The translations under genes were made by a program, and so were the position numbers. The notes under the pieces are model-generated. The model was not told where the DNA came from. It made no database searches and worked only from the letters and a program-made list of their open reading frames with translations. Source: Ch128b sp964527925 (GTDB lineage: Bacteria; Bacteroidota; Ignavibacteria; Ch128b). Taken from it: a stretch of 64,000 nt of DNA. Positions 46,728-57,200 of this stretch are shown in pieces (position 1 is the stretch's first letter; each line of letters begins with the position of its first letter). The stretch is taken from assembly GCA_964527925.1 (NCBI GenBank), contig CAZGQO010000003.1:124001-188000 (forward strand), read 5' to 3'.

Positions 46728-49700
46728 TTAGATTTCGAAGCTGAATAATATTCCAAAGTAAACCAGAATCTCTTTTCCATATTTTATGGTTTCTTTTGTA
46801 AAAATGTTTTGTCTTTTGAATTCATCAAATCCATAAGCAACATTTACAAATAAACTCGTCGGGAAAAGATAAAATGAATTCATCTGTATTCTCAATTCAG
46901 CACCAACACCTTTCTTAAAATCTTTCATTTGTACTGATTTAGATTGCCATGCGTTTCCAGTTTCAAAATAGATTGATCCATAAACTTTATCAATGTAAAT
47001 GTGATATAAACGAGTATCAATATCCTCAAGAAGTGGGAATCTATAATTCAAGTTAAGATGAAAAATTTCGTTTCCACTAATTGCATAAAAAGGATAACTC
47101 TTCATCCCAATCAAACCGCCTAAATAAAAATCGAAGAAACTGTCTGTCTCAGGTCCAAATGTTGTTCCCGTTCGTGTGGTTATAGTCAGTGAATGTTTTT
47201 TTATTGGTAGCTCAAATGATTGCATTGCATTAAGTTCAATTCGAGAATATTTGGTTCTGCCATATCGTGTTAGAAGTTGACCGGAGTTTTCATCATAGTA
47301 AGTTTCAGGATTGAAATCATTAATTGAATATTCAAGATTCAAATTGAGTCTGGTACCCAGAGGATTAATATCCATATCTTTTTTCAGTAAGATATTTTCA
47401 AAATTATAAGTCAATGAGAAAGTCCAGCCTTTAAGATAGACTTCATAAGTAGCTGGATAAAGTTGATTGTTTGGTAGTAAGAACGAGCTTAAATCAGCGG
47501 AGTAACGGCTGAAAATTGTTTTGAATTGAATTGTTTGATTTTTGCTCAAGAAAAAATGTTTCAAACCGAAATCAACTTCAAAAAGATTATAAGTGATTTC
47601 AATTGGAGTTTTGAATCCATAATTTATTGTACCATCGTGAAGTGTATCGGGAAATAATCCGAGAAAATTTTCTGCCTTTCGAGAGACACTATAAAGTTCG
47701 AAAGTGAGTTCTGGTTTCAATCCAATCAGATACAATAATGGAATCCGATCCCTGTATTCTAAACCTAAATATAAATCTCTTTCAAAGCGTGAGTTTATAG
47801 CAGCACTTCCAAACATTGCAGAACGATTTAAAATATCAGATGAGTAGAAATAAATTCCTGGTTTAAGTAACTCAAAGCCTTTGGCAGTCTGACTGTAATT
47901 ATCAAAACGCACGAAAGGAATTACCGAAAGTTTAGTAAAGGTTCCACGATATTTATTGATTTCAAAATCTGGATGTTGTGTATCATCAAAATTACGGAGT
48001 CTTTCCCAATCGAAATTTCCGTTAGATCTTTTCTCAGTTGGAATATTGAATAAACTGTGGTTATAGACAGGGATGTGATTAAAATCGAGAGTATCATAAT
48101 TCGAAAAAGTAAAAATTTTATAACCTGTCGATGTGTAACCAGCATATACAATCTCCCCTTTATAATTAATTGAAGGCATGAAAGCACCACCAAGCACATT
48201 TGTTATCTGCCGCTTTTCTTTTGTATTCAAATCATAAACAAAAAGATTGAAAATGCCTTTTTCATCAGAAGAATAGAGTATTTTGTTTTCATCAATGAAT
48301 ACAGGATTTCTTTCATCAATATCTTTTTCATTAAATATGAATGAAAGATTTCCATTAAGATCACAAATTGCTATATCTCTTGAATCATTAAGAGTGTAAT
48401 CCAAAATTATTTTTGATCCGTCTGGTGAAAATTTAGGATTAAAAAGTTGTTCTCCATTTTTGAAATGAGTTAATTGTCTGTAATTCTTACCGTCAACATC
48501 AATCAAGAAAAGATTTAGTGTTCCGTCTTTTTGAGATAAAAAGACAATCGTTTTTCCATCTGGAGAAAGAGAAGGATTATTCGCACGCAAACCTTCTGTG
48601 AGTCTCTTTTCTTTTTTAGTTTTCAGATCATAGATGTAGAGATCATGAATCTTGACTAAGTTTTTATTTTTTTCAGTAAGTCTTGCGTATAAAATTTTAT
48701 CGCCGTCAGGAAAAATTGAGAATGTTGAACTAACTCCTTTTATAATTAACTCTGATTTCTTTTGATATAAATCATAGGCATAGATTGATGTGATAAAGTA
48801 ATCTTCGTTCTTATTCGAGAGATAATAAATCTTATTTCCATCAGGACTGAAAACAGGATAAAAATTCCCGAAACCTTTACTTTCAATTATGTCTCCAGTG
48901 AAAAGATTCTTTCTAATTACTTCAGTATTTGTTTTATAATAATTTGTTAAAAATGATTTCCATTCCTCGTAAAGTTCTCTCCCTGTAATTCCAAGCACTT
49001 TGTAAATTGCTTCATCAATTGTGAAAGAAAGTTTATCTCTAAGTCGATTGTTGATTTCAACTAATTTCTTTTCACCGTATTTCATTGCGAAGTAACTAAC
49101 GAGAGAAAATCCAGAATTATAAACCGATTCATTTCCGAGACTTGTTTTTTCAAACACTTCCATTTGATTCCACGAAAGCATATTTCCATCAAGTACATAA
49201 GATCTTAAAATCATATCTCGATGAGTATCCCAGAAATCGTATTGAAATTCATTTCTCATATACTGAGCAGTTCCTTCTGCAAACCAATGAGGGACATTAA
49301 TTGCTGGAATGGGATACGAAATAATCACATTTGGAAAGCCGTATAAAACATCGGGTCGCCTTTCTCTTTCATAATTTAAAATCTGGAGATAAGCAGCGGG
49401 AAAAGTTCGAGAAAATTTCATTGCAGCCTGAAGTTGTACCATATGAGTGAACTCGTGAGAAATTACATTTCTCAACCAGTTATGTGTTCCACGTAAATCG
49501 GTATCAAGCGGAGGTGCCCAGATTTCTATTTTGTTATCAAAAAAGTAAGTAGCTCCGTTTGAATAATCATCAATATCTTTTATCACGAAGTGAACGCGTT
49601 CTGGTTTGTAACCATAAAGAGAAGTAATTGGTTCGTAAATCTCTTCAGCTATTTTAGCAACTACTTTTGCAGTTCGTTCAGCTCCTTCGTGAAAGTGGAC

Positions 49701-49823
49701 TGAAAAATGTTCAGTCTCAATCGTCAACCAATTAACAAAAGGATGAAATTCATTAAATTGTGCATAAGAAAATTTTACGAAAAGACAAGATAATAGTAGA
49801 CTCAATAAGAAATACTTTTTCAT
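46728..49823 (-). CDS. M-A metallopeptidase, beta-propeller and outer-membrane barrel fusion
   Basis: This 1031-residue protein starts at ATG 49823 (AAGGA upstream), giving the signal MKKYFLLSLLLSCLFVKFSYAQ. Residues about 30-300 are a gluzincin-type domain with HEFTH near 125 (SHEFTHMVQLQ) and downstream Glu in HWFAEGTAQYM. Residues about 310-600 form a TolB/DPP4-like propeller with repeated FSPDGNKIYY-type motifs. The C-terminal 370 residues are a surface-antigen-like barrel ending in alternating aromatic strands (LFPTSLFVNVAYGFD...YFGILFSFEI). It probably sits in the outer membrane with its protease facing the periplasm or outside. Confidence 0.85.
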   Translation of the reverse strand: MKKYFLLSLLLSCLFVKFSYAQFNEFHPFVNWLTIETEHFSVHFHEGAERTAKVVAKIAEEIYEPITSLYGYKPERVHFVIKDIDDYSNGATYFFDNKIEIWAPPLDTDLRGTHNWLRNVISHEFTHMVQLQAAMKFSRTFPAAYLQILNYERERRPDVLYGFPNVIISYPIPAINVPHWFAEGTAQYMRNEFQYDFWDTHRDMILRSYVLDGNMLSWNQMEVFEKTSLGNESVYNSGFSLVSYFAMKYGEKKLVEINNRLRDKLSFTIDEAIYKVLGITGRELYEEWKSFLTNYYKTNTEVIRKNLFTGDIIESKGFGNFYPVFSPDGNKIYYLSNKNEDYFITSIYAYDLYQKKSELIIKGVSSTFSIFPDGDKILYARLTEKNKNLVKIHDLYIYDLKTKKEKRLTEGLRANNPSLSPDGKTIVFLSQKDGTLNLFLIDVDGKNYRQLTHFKNGEQLFNPKFSPDGSKIILDYTLNDSRDIAICDLNGNLSFIFNEKDIDERNPVFIDENKILYSSDEKGIFNLFVYDLNTKEKRQITNVLGGAFMPSINYKGEIVYAGYTSTGYKIFTFSNYDTLDFNHIPVYNHSLFNIPTEKRSNGNFDWERLRNFDDTQHPDFEINKYRGTFTKLSVIPFVRFDNYSQTAKGFELLKPGIYFYSSDILNRSAMFGSAAINSRFERDLYLGLEYRDRIPLLYLIGLKPELTFELYSVSRKAENFLGLFPDTLHDGTINYGFKTPIEITYNLFEVDFGLKHFFLSKNQTIQFKTIFSRYSADLSSFLLPNNQLYPATYEVYLKGWTFSLTYNFENILLKKDMDINPLGTRLNLNLEYSINDFNPETYYDENSGQLLTRYGRTKYSRIELNAMQSFELPIKKHSLTITTRTGTTFGPETDSFFDFYLGGLIGMKSYPFYAISGNEIFHLNLNYRFPLLEDIDTRLYHIYIDKVYGSIYFETGNAWQSKSVQMKDFKKGVGAELRIQMNSFYLFPTSLFVNVAYGFDEFKRQNIFTKETIKYGKEILVYFGILFSFEI

Positions 49824-49874
49824 CACATTTTTCCTTGATGGGATTTCTTCTGGGAAATTAATAAGCTTATTCAA

Positions 49875-52800
49875 TTATTTTACAACTGCAACTTTTATAA
49901 CTTTAAAATCTGATTTATTCTGCGAACTAACTTCAACTCTTGCCAGATAAATTCCACTCTCAATTTGTGAAACATTCCAGATGAATTCATTCTCCAGACC
50001 GCCAACAGCAATACCTTTTATTTCATCAATAAAACTTCCACTGTAGTCAAAGATACGAATTGTCACAATTGCATCTTCACTAACATAAACTCTAAAATTC
50101 GTTTGATTTCCGTAAACTGGATTGGGCCAGTTATAGACTTTATCCTTTGGAAGAAACTCCGTAACCGGTCTCAATCTGCTATTATAGCCCACTAAATTTT
50201 CTCCACTCAAACTGCCATTCTTTGAAGTCCATAAAATTGATTTTGTTTGTTTTGAAATTTTTACAATTTGAATATGCCCGCTATCACTAACAAACATAAA
50301 TTTTAGTTGATTATCTACATTTTCAAGAGTTCCAAAATACGAAGTCGAGTAACCAATCGAGTAATTAGCAAGTAAATTAAGAGGAAATGTTGAATTTTTG
50401 TTTGCATCAAAAATTAATAATCTACCATCATCAGTTGAAACCATCATATCAATAAAATTATCTTCATTATAATCCAGTAAGTTTATTCCACCAGTGAATT
50501 TTGTGTTTACAGGCGCTTTGATTGGAAAGCCTTCTGAAATTACTCCCAGTTCATTATAAGCTATTAGTTCTTCACCAGTATTTACAATCAAATAAACATT
50601 CCCGTTCACCTTCAAATCACCAGCAATAAAACTCTGAATCTCATCATTTGAATTTACTCTAAATCGAGAAATAGATTTTTGTTCATTTAAAAACTCAATA
50701 TCACCATTTCTGTTAAACACAATAAACTTTAGTGTGTTTACTGTTTGAGATTTATCCAGTGATAAATGTGGATATAAGATGCCAATATCTCTCAAAGCAA
50801 TTAATCCCGAAGGATTAGCTATTGAGTGTAACACTGAACCACCATTAAAATGAATCTTAGAATTGCTGAGATAAACAACATTAGCTCCATCAAATGCTGA
50901 AGCAATTGGTTCGTCTGGAATTGTTCTGATCAAGAGGGAAAGTTGAAAGTTACTCAAGTTAAAGTTGTAAATTTTTCCACTCCGAGTTGCAAACTCCAAT
51001 ATTGTGGTTAATGTTCCTGGAGGTGTTCCTGAATGATAGGCAATCAGCGTCGGAGCAATCTCATCGTTTGAAATATCAAATGAAAAATAATTTAGATTCG
51101 ACGAATCTACTTCAATAACTCTAAATTTATTTCTTTCAAGAAAACTATAATAATCCTTATTAATCGTTGATACTTCTGGTCTGATAAATACTGGTAAGCC
51201 GATTACAGATCTGGAAATTATTTCTAAAGAATTGTCTTCGATATTGTATTTATAGAAAACGGAATCGTCAAGAAAGAAAATGAATTTCTTATTTGTAAGA
51301 CTTTGATGAACGAAATTTACTTTAGCAGAATTTAAAATCTTTCTGTTCAACAAAACCTTAAAGTCATCGTTACCGAAAGCAACATTGAATTTCATTAAAT
51401 TATCATTTGAAGTAAAACCATATATTCTTATATAAGTAGATGCACCTGAGTTTGATAAAGTTTTTGGCCGTGTTGTATCAGAAAATTCATTTCTGTAGAA
51501 ATCAGATGGATTTCCAGAAAACCAGAAATCAACTGAATCACCTTCACCAACCGCAACATCTCCAAAAATCGTTGTGAATTCTTTTCCAATATCTTCAATT
51601 CCATCAGCTTCAATTAGTCGAACACCTTTTAACTTAAACGCATTAATTGAATTAGACTCAAAATTTTCAGCAATGATTTTTTCGTCAATGTGCCAGATTA
51701 AAATTCCATTTCCTGGAGTTGCCCAGTCAAATTCATCGACATCAATAACAACTCCATCTACTGTATCTACATAGAAAGAAGAAAATCTTCTATAATCAGA
51801 TGTAAAATTATATTCAAGTAAATTTACACCAAGTTGAGATTTAATTTTTATTCCATCTTTTCGTGCATCTTTCTGGCGATTTTCAATTAAATAGTATTCT
51901 CTTGAATTGATTGGAATTTTATAAACAGTCTTTTGATTATTTATTGAAACTAATCTCGTTAAGACTTCAATATTTTGTGTATCTTTATCAATAACAATTG
52001 GTTCAACCCAACCAAGAAAAACTTTTTCCCAGACAGAAGGTTCTGGTGGAAAAAGTCCTGCGTAGGCAAACATCGCCTGGCCATCCATCAAACCAAATCT
52101 TCCAATTGCCGATTTTCCTGTTTTTGTATCAAACAAATCCGGTAGACCGAGATAACTCCCGAAACTTGCTGCAAGCAATCCATTGATGCTTAATTCAAGT
52201 AATGCAGGTCCTGTTAAAGTTTGAATTTCTCTACTCTCAGTTTCAGGTAAAATTATTGAATTGGTCACAAGTTTTGGAGGTGTTCCAATTTGAATTCCCT
52301 GAAAATCTTCACCTAAAAAATTCTTCAAAGTCTTTGGACTTAAATAAACTGATGGAATATCTTTTTCTAAACCGAAAGTTTCTGGAATGATGATATCTCT
52401 TCCAACACCTGCATGAAAAATTGTGAAGACATCATATTCAGTAAAATCCTGGTTCTTGTAAATTGAATCCACTTGCTTCCATACATCCTGAAACAATAAT
52501 CCCAGTCTTGAAAGATCATTTGATTTTGGCTGAGGTGAATAATAACTCATTACATTAGGTAAGTGAATAACTCTATCCAGAACTCTATAACTAATTATCA
52601 CTCGTCCATCAGAAAGATTCAAATAATAGTTTTTCAAAAACTCGAGATGTGATTCAAAATATTTTTTATCATGTGGAAGCGGATCAATTATAAACTTCCC
52701 ATAATCTTTTGAATAATGAGAACCGAATTTACCAGTACCATAAGTTGCCGCATCCTGATCAAGAGCAAAATCAACCATAACTGCAAGTAAACGAATTGTA

Positions 52801-52949
52801 TCTATCTGTGACCAACTTCTTTTTGGTGAAGAATATTCTTGATCAAGATTTAAAGGATGGCTCAACTCAAACTTGATTTTAAATTGGTCTTGCTGAGCAA
52901 AAATACTCGTAATAAAAAGCAGAAGAATGAAGAAAGTTCTTGTTCTCAT
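49875..52949 (-). CDS. M6-like pseudoprotease with T9SS sorting domain
   Basis: The 1024-residue secreted protein has a signal peptide (MRTRTFFILLLFITSIFA), an M6/immune-inhibitor-A-like domain through about residue 500, a mostly beta region with repeats reminiscent of FG-GAP/propeller sequence, and a C-terminal type A sorting domain (YNWPNPVYGNQTNF...SGIYLARVEV). Active M6 enzymes read HEFGHSLGLPDLYD. Here the same place reads ASFGSYLGLPDLFD (near residues 258-272), so both zinc histidines and the glutamate are missing. The surrounding GLPDLF and YLIENRQ are kept. I infer a non-catalytic surface protein, perhaps a binding scaffold. Confidence 0.86.
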   Translation of the reverse strand: MRTRTFFILLLFITSIFAQQDQFKIKFELSHPLNLDQEYSSPKRSWSQIDTIRLLAVMVDFALDQDAATYGTGKFGSHYSKDYGKFIIDPLPHDKKYFESHLEFLKNYYLNLSDGRVIISYRVLDRVIHLPNVMSYYSPQPKSNDLSRLGLLFQDVWKQVDSIYKNQDFTEYDVFTIFHAGVGRDIIIPETFGLEKDIPSVYLSPKTLKNFLGEDFQGIQIGTPPKLVTNSIILPETESREIQTLTGPALLELSINGLLAASFGSYLGLPDLFDTKTGKSAIGRFGLMDGQAMFAYAGLFPPEPSVWEKVFLGWVEPIVIDKDTQNIEVLTRLVSINNQKTVYKIPINSREYYLIENRQKDARKDGIKIKSQLGVNLLEYNFTSDYRRFSSFYVDTVDGVVIDVDEFDWATPGNGILIWHIDEKIIAENFESNSINAFKLKGVRLIEADGIEDIGKEFTTIFGDVAVGEGDSVDFWFSGNPSDFYRNEFSDTTRPKTLSNSGASTYIRIYGFTSNDNLMKFNVAFGNDDFKVLLNRKILNSAKVNFVHQSLTNKKFIFFLDDSVFYKYNIEDNSLEIISRSVIGLPVFIRPEVSTINKDYYSFLERNKFRVIEVDSSNLNYFSFDISNDEIAPTLIAYHSGTPPGTLTTILEFATRSGKIYNFNLSNFQLSLLIRTIPDEPIASAFDGANVVYLSNSKIHFNGGSVLHSIANPSGLIALRDIGILYPHLSLDKSQTVNTLKFIVFNRNGDIEFLNEQKSISRFRVNSNDEIQSFIAGDLKVNGNVYLIVNTGEELIAYNELGVISEGFPIKAPVNTKFTGGINLLDYNEDNFIDMMVSTDDGRLLIFDANKNSTFPLNLLANYSIGYSTSYFGTLENVDNQLKFMFVSDSGHIQIVKISKQTKSILWTSKNGSLSGENLVGYNSRLRPVTEFLPKDKVYNWPNPVYGNQTNFRVYVSEDAIVTIRIFDYSGSFIDEIKGIAVGGLENEFIWNVSQIESGIYLARVEVSSQNKSDFKVIKVAVVK

Positions 52950-53039
52950 TTAATTTCCATGTTTAATCTGATTGAATAAAGAAGTATAAAATCGAATTTC
53001 AAAAATCGATACACTATAATTGAATGAACACAAATATTT

Positions 53040-53067
53040 AAAAAAGCCTGAACAAAAGTTCAGGCTC
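53040..53067 (-). terminator. Terminator of the porU-porV transcript
   Basis: The hairpin AGCCTGAAC/GTTCAGGCT (53045-53053 with 53058-53066) has a TTTT loop on the minus strand and is followed by TTTTTT. It separates porV from the M6-like gene downstream, so porUV and the M6-like operon are separate transcripts. Confidence 0.9.
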
Positions 53068-53111
53068 TTTAATCTCATAAATGAAGGTTGTTTCAGGAAA
53101 AATTCAATCAT

Positions 53112-54281
53112 TTAGAAAGTCGGACCTGATGGAAATCCTTTTGATGATTTAACCTTAGAACCCCATCCAATTGATAATGTAAATCTCAGTGTTTCGTTAA
53201 GAGGATGATTTTCCTGACCTTTAAACATTGAAGTTGTTATATATGAAAAATCAAATCCATACATATCATATCTCACTCCAGCCCCAAGAGAGACAAATTT
53301 TCTATTTCCATACGCTGGATCTTCATAGAAAAATCCAGTTCTTGCAGCAAACATAAAATCACCAGGCATTCCATACCAGTATTCCAGACCCATCGAAGTC
53401 ACAACTTGTCTTAATTCTTCTTTAAATGGCTCATCGGTCCATGATGTATAAAGTGATTTTGGTAATCCATCTGGTGGGTTATCGCCTTTTCTTTTATGTA
53501 CAAGTAACTTGCTGAAATCTAAACTATATGTTATTGAATTGTAATCGACATCGAGGAGTCTTAATGCAATTCCCATTCTAAGATTTGTCGGGATAGGATC
53601 TGCCTGAGCTTGATCAATATAGTAAATCTTTGGACCCAAATTGCTTAAGTTCATTCCAAAGCTGAATCTGTTACTGAAATCACCAATTAATGGAAGATAA
53701 AGTTTTTGTGGACGATACAACATTGCAATATCGAAACTGACTGTTGTTGCAATTCCTTTCCCCTGTTCAAGCTCAGTTCCTTTATCAGCAAGTCGACTGT
53801 GAATCAACCTGAAATTTCCCCCAACACCAAAAGATGGTGTTAACTTTGTTGCATAACCGACCGTTAAAGCCGCATCAAAAGATTTGAATGTACCAATTGG
53901 ATCTGGACTTTGTGAAGAAGTTCGAACAAACTCACCAAAGTTCATGTAAGTTATACTTGTAAAAATACTTCCATTTAGAGATGGAACATACTGACGATAA
54001 GTTGCATATTCATAAAACAAATCTAATCCGAATTGAGGCAGCCAGTTTGAATGAGTAAAACTAACTTCACTTCCATCCAGAAAAGCTATTCCAGCTGGAT
54101 TCCAGAAAACAGCATTTGCATTATCGGCTATTGCAACACCAGATTCTCCAATTCCACCAGCTCTTGAGTCAGGTGCAAGTAAAAGAAATGGAACTGCTGC
54201 TTCACCTTGAGCATTTGAAATTTGAAATGTCAAGCCAGTAATCATCATTACTGAAATAGCTATTATTCGTAATGATTTCAT
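53112..54281 (-). CDS. porV: Type IX secretion outer-membrane protein PorV
   Basis: The 389-residue FadL-like barrel has a signal peptide and the PorV/LptO signature LLLAPDSRAGGIGESGVAIADNANAVFWNPAGI near residue 32. It takes T9SS cargo from the translocon to PorU in the outer membrane. It lies 11 bases after porU, the conserved arrangement. The C-terminal barrel strand includes FTLSIGWGSK. Confidence 0.93.
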   Translation of the reverse strand: MKSLRIIAISVMMITGLTFQISNAQGEAAVPFLLLAPDSRAGGIGESGVAIADNANAVFWNPAGIAFLDGSEVSFTHSNWLPQFGLDLFYEYATYRQYVPSLNGSIFTSITYMNFGEFVRTSSQSPDPIGTFKSFDAALTVGYATKLTPSFGVGGNFRLIHSRLADKGTELEQGKGIATTVSFDIAMLYRPQKLYLPLIGDFSNRFSFGMNLSNLGPKIYYIDQAQADPIPTNLRMGIALRLLDVDYNSITYSLDFSKLLVHKRKGDNPPDGLPKSLYTSWTDEPFKEELRQVVTSMGLEYWYGMPGDFMFAARTGFFYEDPAYGNRKFVSLGAGVRYDMYGFDFSYITTSMFKGQENHPLNETLRFTLSIGWGSKVKSSKGFPSGPTF

Positions 54282-54292
54282 TTTTCCTCCGA

Positions 54293-57200
54293 TTATTTAA
54301 TTAAAGCTAATTTTCCTAAGGCTTCGCTGCTTTTACTATTATCGAGCGAACTTACAATAATTTTGTACAAATATACTCCGTTACCGAGATAATCGCCTTC
54401 CTGGTCACGACCATCCCATGGAATTTTAACAAACTTTTCAATTGCATTTTCTCTTTCAATTTTATGTACTAATCTACCAGAAACTGAGTAAATTTTTATT
54501 GTAACATTAACTGGTTGGTCATAACTATGTTGGAAAGTAAACACAGTTTGATCTTTCATTGGATTTGGATAATTAAATACATCTTTAATGACTAATTTAT
54601 TTTCTCCAACAACTTCAAAAAATGTTTCAGCGGAGCTGAAATTGTTGAACACATCCCAGGCTGTTACTTTTAATTTGTTCCTGCCCAGAGGAAGATTACT
54701 AAGTTTATATCTAACTTCACCTTTCTTATTACCTTGATCTAAATCTCCCTGAAAATATTCATTTAACTTGAAAGCATTTGACACATCATCATTTATTACT
54801 GCTTCTATATTATGACCAATTCCGAGTCCAGTTGTATTTATACCGGTTTCATCTTCCAGTTTAACTATTAGAAGCGGAGATGAACTCACAAGATTTGAAC
54901 CATAAGAATAATCATTATCAAAGAAGATTTTTAATTCTGGTCCTTTGGTATCTGTAATGGTTACTGAATCTGCTGAAACTATTCTAATATTATTGTTAAA
55001 CACTACACCATTGGTCGATTGATTAAAGTAATAAGCCAGAATTTTTCCGTTATTCCTTTCATAGGATACATCTTTAGGCACCATGAAATCAGTTCTAAAT
55101 AATCCATTTCGGATTGATACTCTGCCTCTATAAATAATTCCGCCATCCAATTCAATTCCTTTACCAGGACCATTCCACCCATACCACTCAGGCACTTCCT
55201 GATACCTTTTCGAATCATAAACAGTCACAATTGCCTCGCCATTGAAATCTGTCAAAATATTGTTAGACTTATCTCTAACCGAACCAGAAATTGTAGCTTG
55301 ATTCATTGTTTTTAATTCGATTGTACCAACAATTTGATTACCATTAATTGAATCGATTTCTCCAGTGCCTGCTGGAGCTAAGAGATAAATCGATGGATCT
55401 CCAAATAGATGATATTTCTGATCATTATCATTTCCTCTAAATTTCTTTGTTTGAAAATAAGCATCACCAATTGTTGGTTGTTCAGAATTTAAATTTATGT
55501 ATGAGAATAATTCATCAAATAAATTCTTATTAATAGCAGCGTTTTGATCTGACCACACTGCACGTGCTGCTGTGAAACCAGCAATAATTCCTCCATCACC
55601 TTTTGATAACAGTAACTCCATTGAACTTTGTCCGGACGGTTTATCATAATCACCAAAATCGCATGTCGCTGCAGAAAGAAAACACAATCGATCGGTATTT
55701 TTTAATTGAGGTATAGTAACAGTCTTTTCAAAAACATATTCATGAGTCCATACTTCTGGATTACCATGACCAATGAAATTCATTACAAGTGTACCGGAAT
55801 TGAATGTGTTAATAATTTCGTTATTCACTGCAGGCTTTCTTCTGCCCCCGGCAGTTTCAACTGTTGGATATTGAATCAAGTAAATTTTCTTTTGATTGAA
55901 TCTTAACGGTATTCTTGTTTTTGATATTTCTTCGGATTGAGACGTGTGAATGGGACCATCATCACCTCGAGTAGTCTTTCCATCATCAGCAACAAGAGTA
56001 ATTAAATTCCTCCAGAGACCGAAATCTTTATTAGTTTCATAGCTTATAACTTTATTAACGACATTTTTAGCTTCCTCAATTGATTGTACTGTAAATCTAC
56101 CAACCGAGATATCAACATACACATCGTTACCAATAATTCTACCGTAAAAATCATCAGTGGGATAACTATAAATTAAATATAGACTTTCAATAGTTTCGTA
56201 TGCCGGGATATAATTCTTTCCATAACCTGTGATATTTCTGTAATCATAATGACCATCACCAAAAAGCAATACATATTTTGGTTTTGTGTTCCAGTTCAAA
56301 TATGCATATCTGATAAAATCTCTAAATGCAGTTACATCCATTAAACCACAACTAAATTCATTATAAATTTCTTCCGGATTAACAACCAGAGTAGAGATAG
56401 GCTTTGATGGTCTTGATTCTTTGAAGTTCTTTAATCTGTAGGCTTCAGTAAGAAATTCCTTTGGGGAAATAATGATAAACTCATATCCACCCGTTATACC
56501 TTTTAAGTTTTGATTTCCAATCTTAATGACCTCAGTCGGAATAAGATAACCATTGTTTCCAATAGCAAAATATTTTGATGGAGCATCAGCTGATTCGTTT
56601 GCTCGAAAAGAAATTTGCATTCCTGATATGGCTGCGCCTTGTACAAACTTTACATTACTAAAATCTGTAACATCAAAGACTCTAATATCACTGCTCGAGA
56701 AATTTTTTATCACATATTCATACTTTCCATTCTTAAACGGAGAGAAAAACATTATCGCATCATTTTCAGCACTTAAATTTCGAGAATAATGAATTTCAAA
56801 ATAATCAAGATAGCCGGTTGAAATTGCATCAGTTGCATTGTAACTGATTTTCAACAGACTTCTCTGGTCGCTTAGATTAGATGAATGCGTAAAAACTCCA
56901 AAATTTGTTTTTGCATAGTATCCTATTCCATCTGCAAGATCAACATAACCGACATTTATACTTCCGAGGTAATCATTGTTCTCAAAAAAAGTAAAGTTCG
57001 TATTTAGATTGGATCGAGCGGCAACTGCTATCTTATAAACGATTTGTCCATTTGGTGCAAGTTCAGGTAATCTATTATTATAGACTCGATAAGTTGTTCT
57101 ATCATTAAATGAATCACCAAACCATCTTCTGCCAGTCGATGCAATATTGTTTTTGAATTCTCTGTTCAAAATATATCCGGTTGTGGTTGTAACAATTGAA

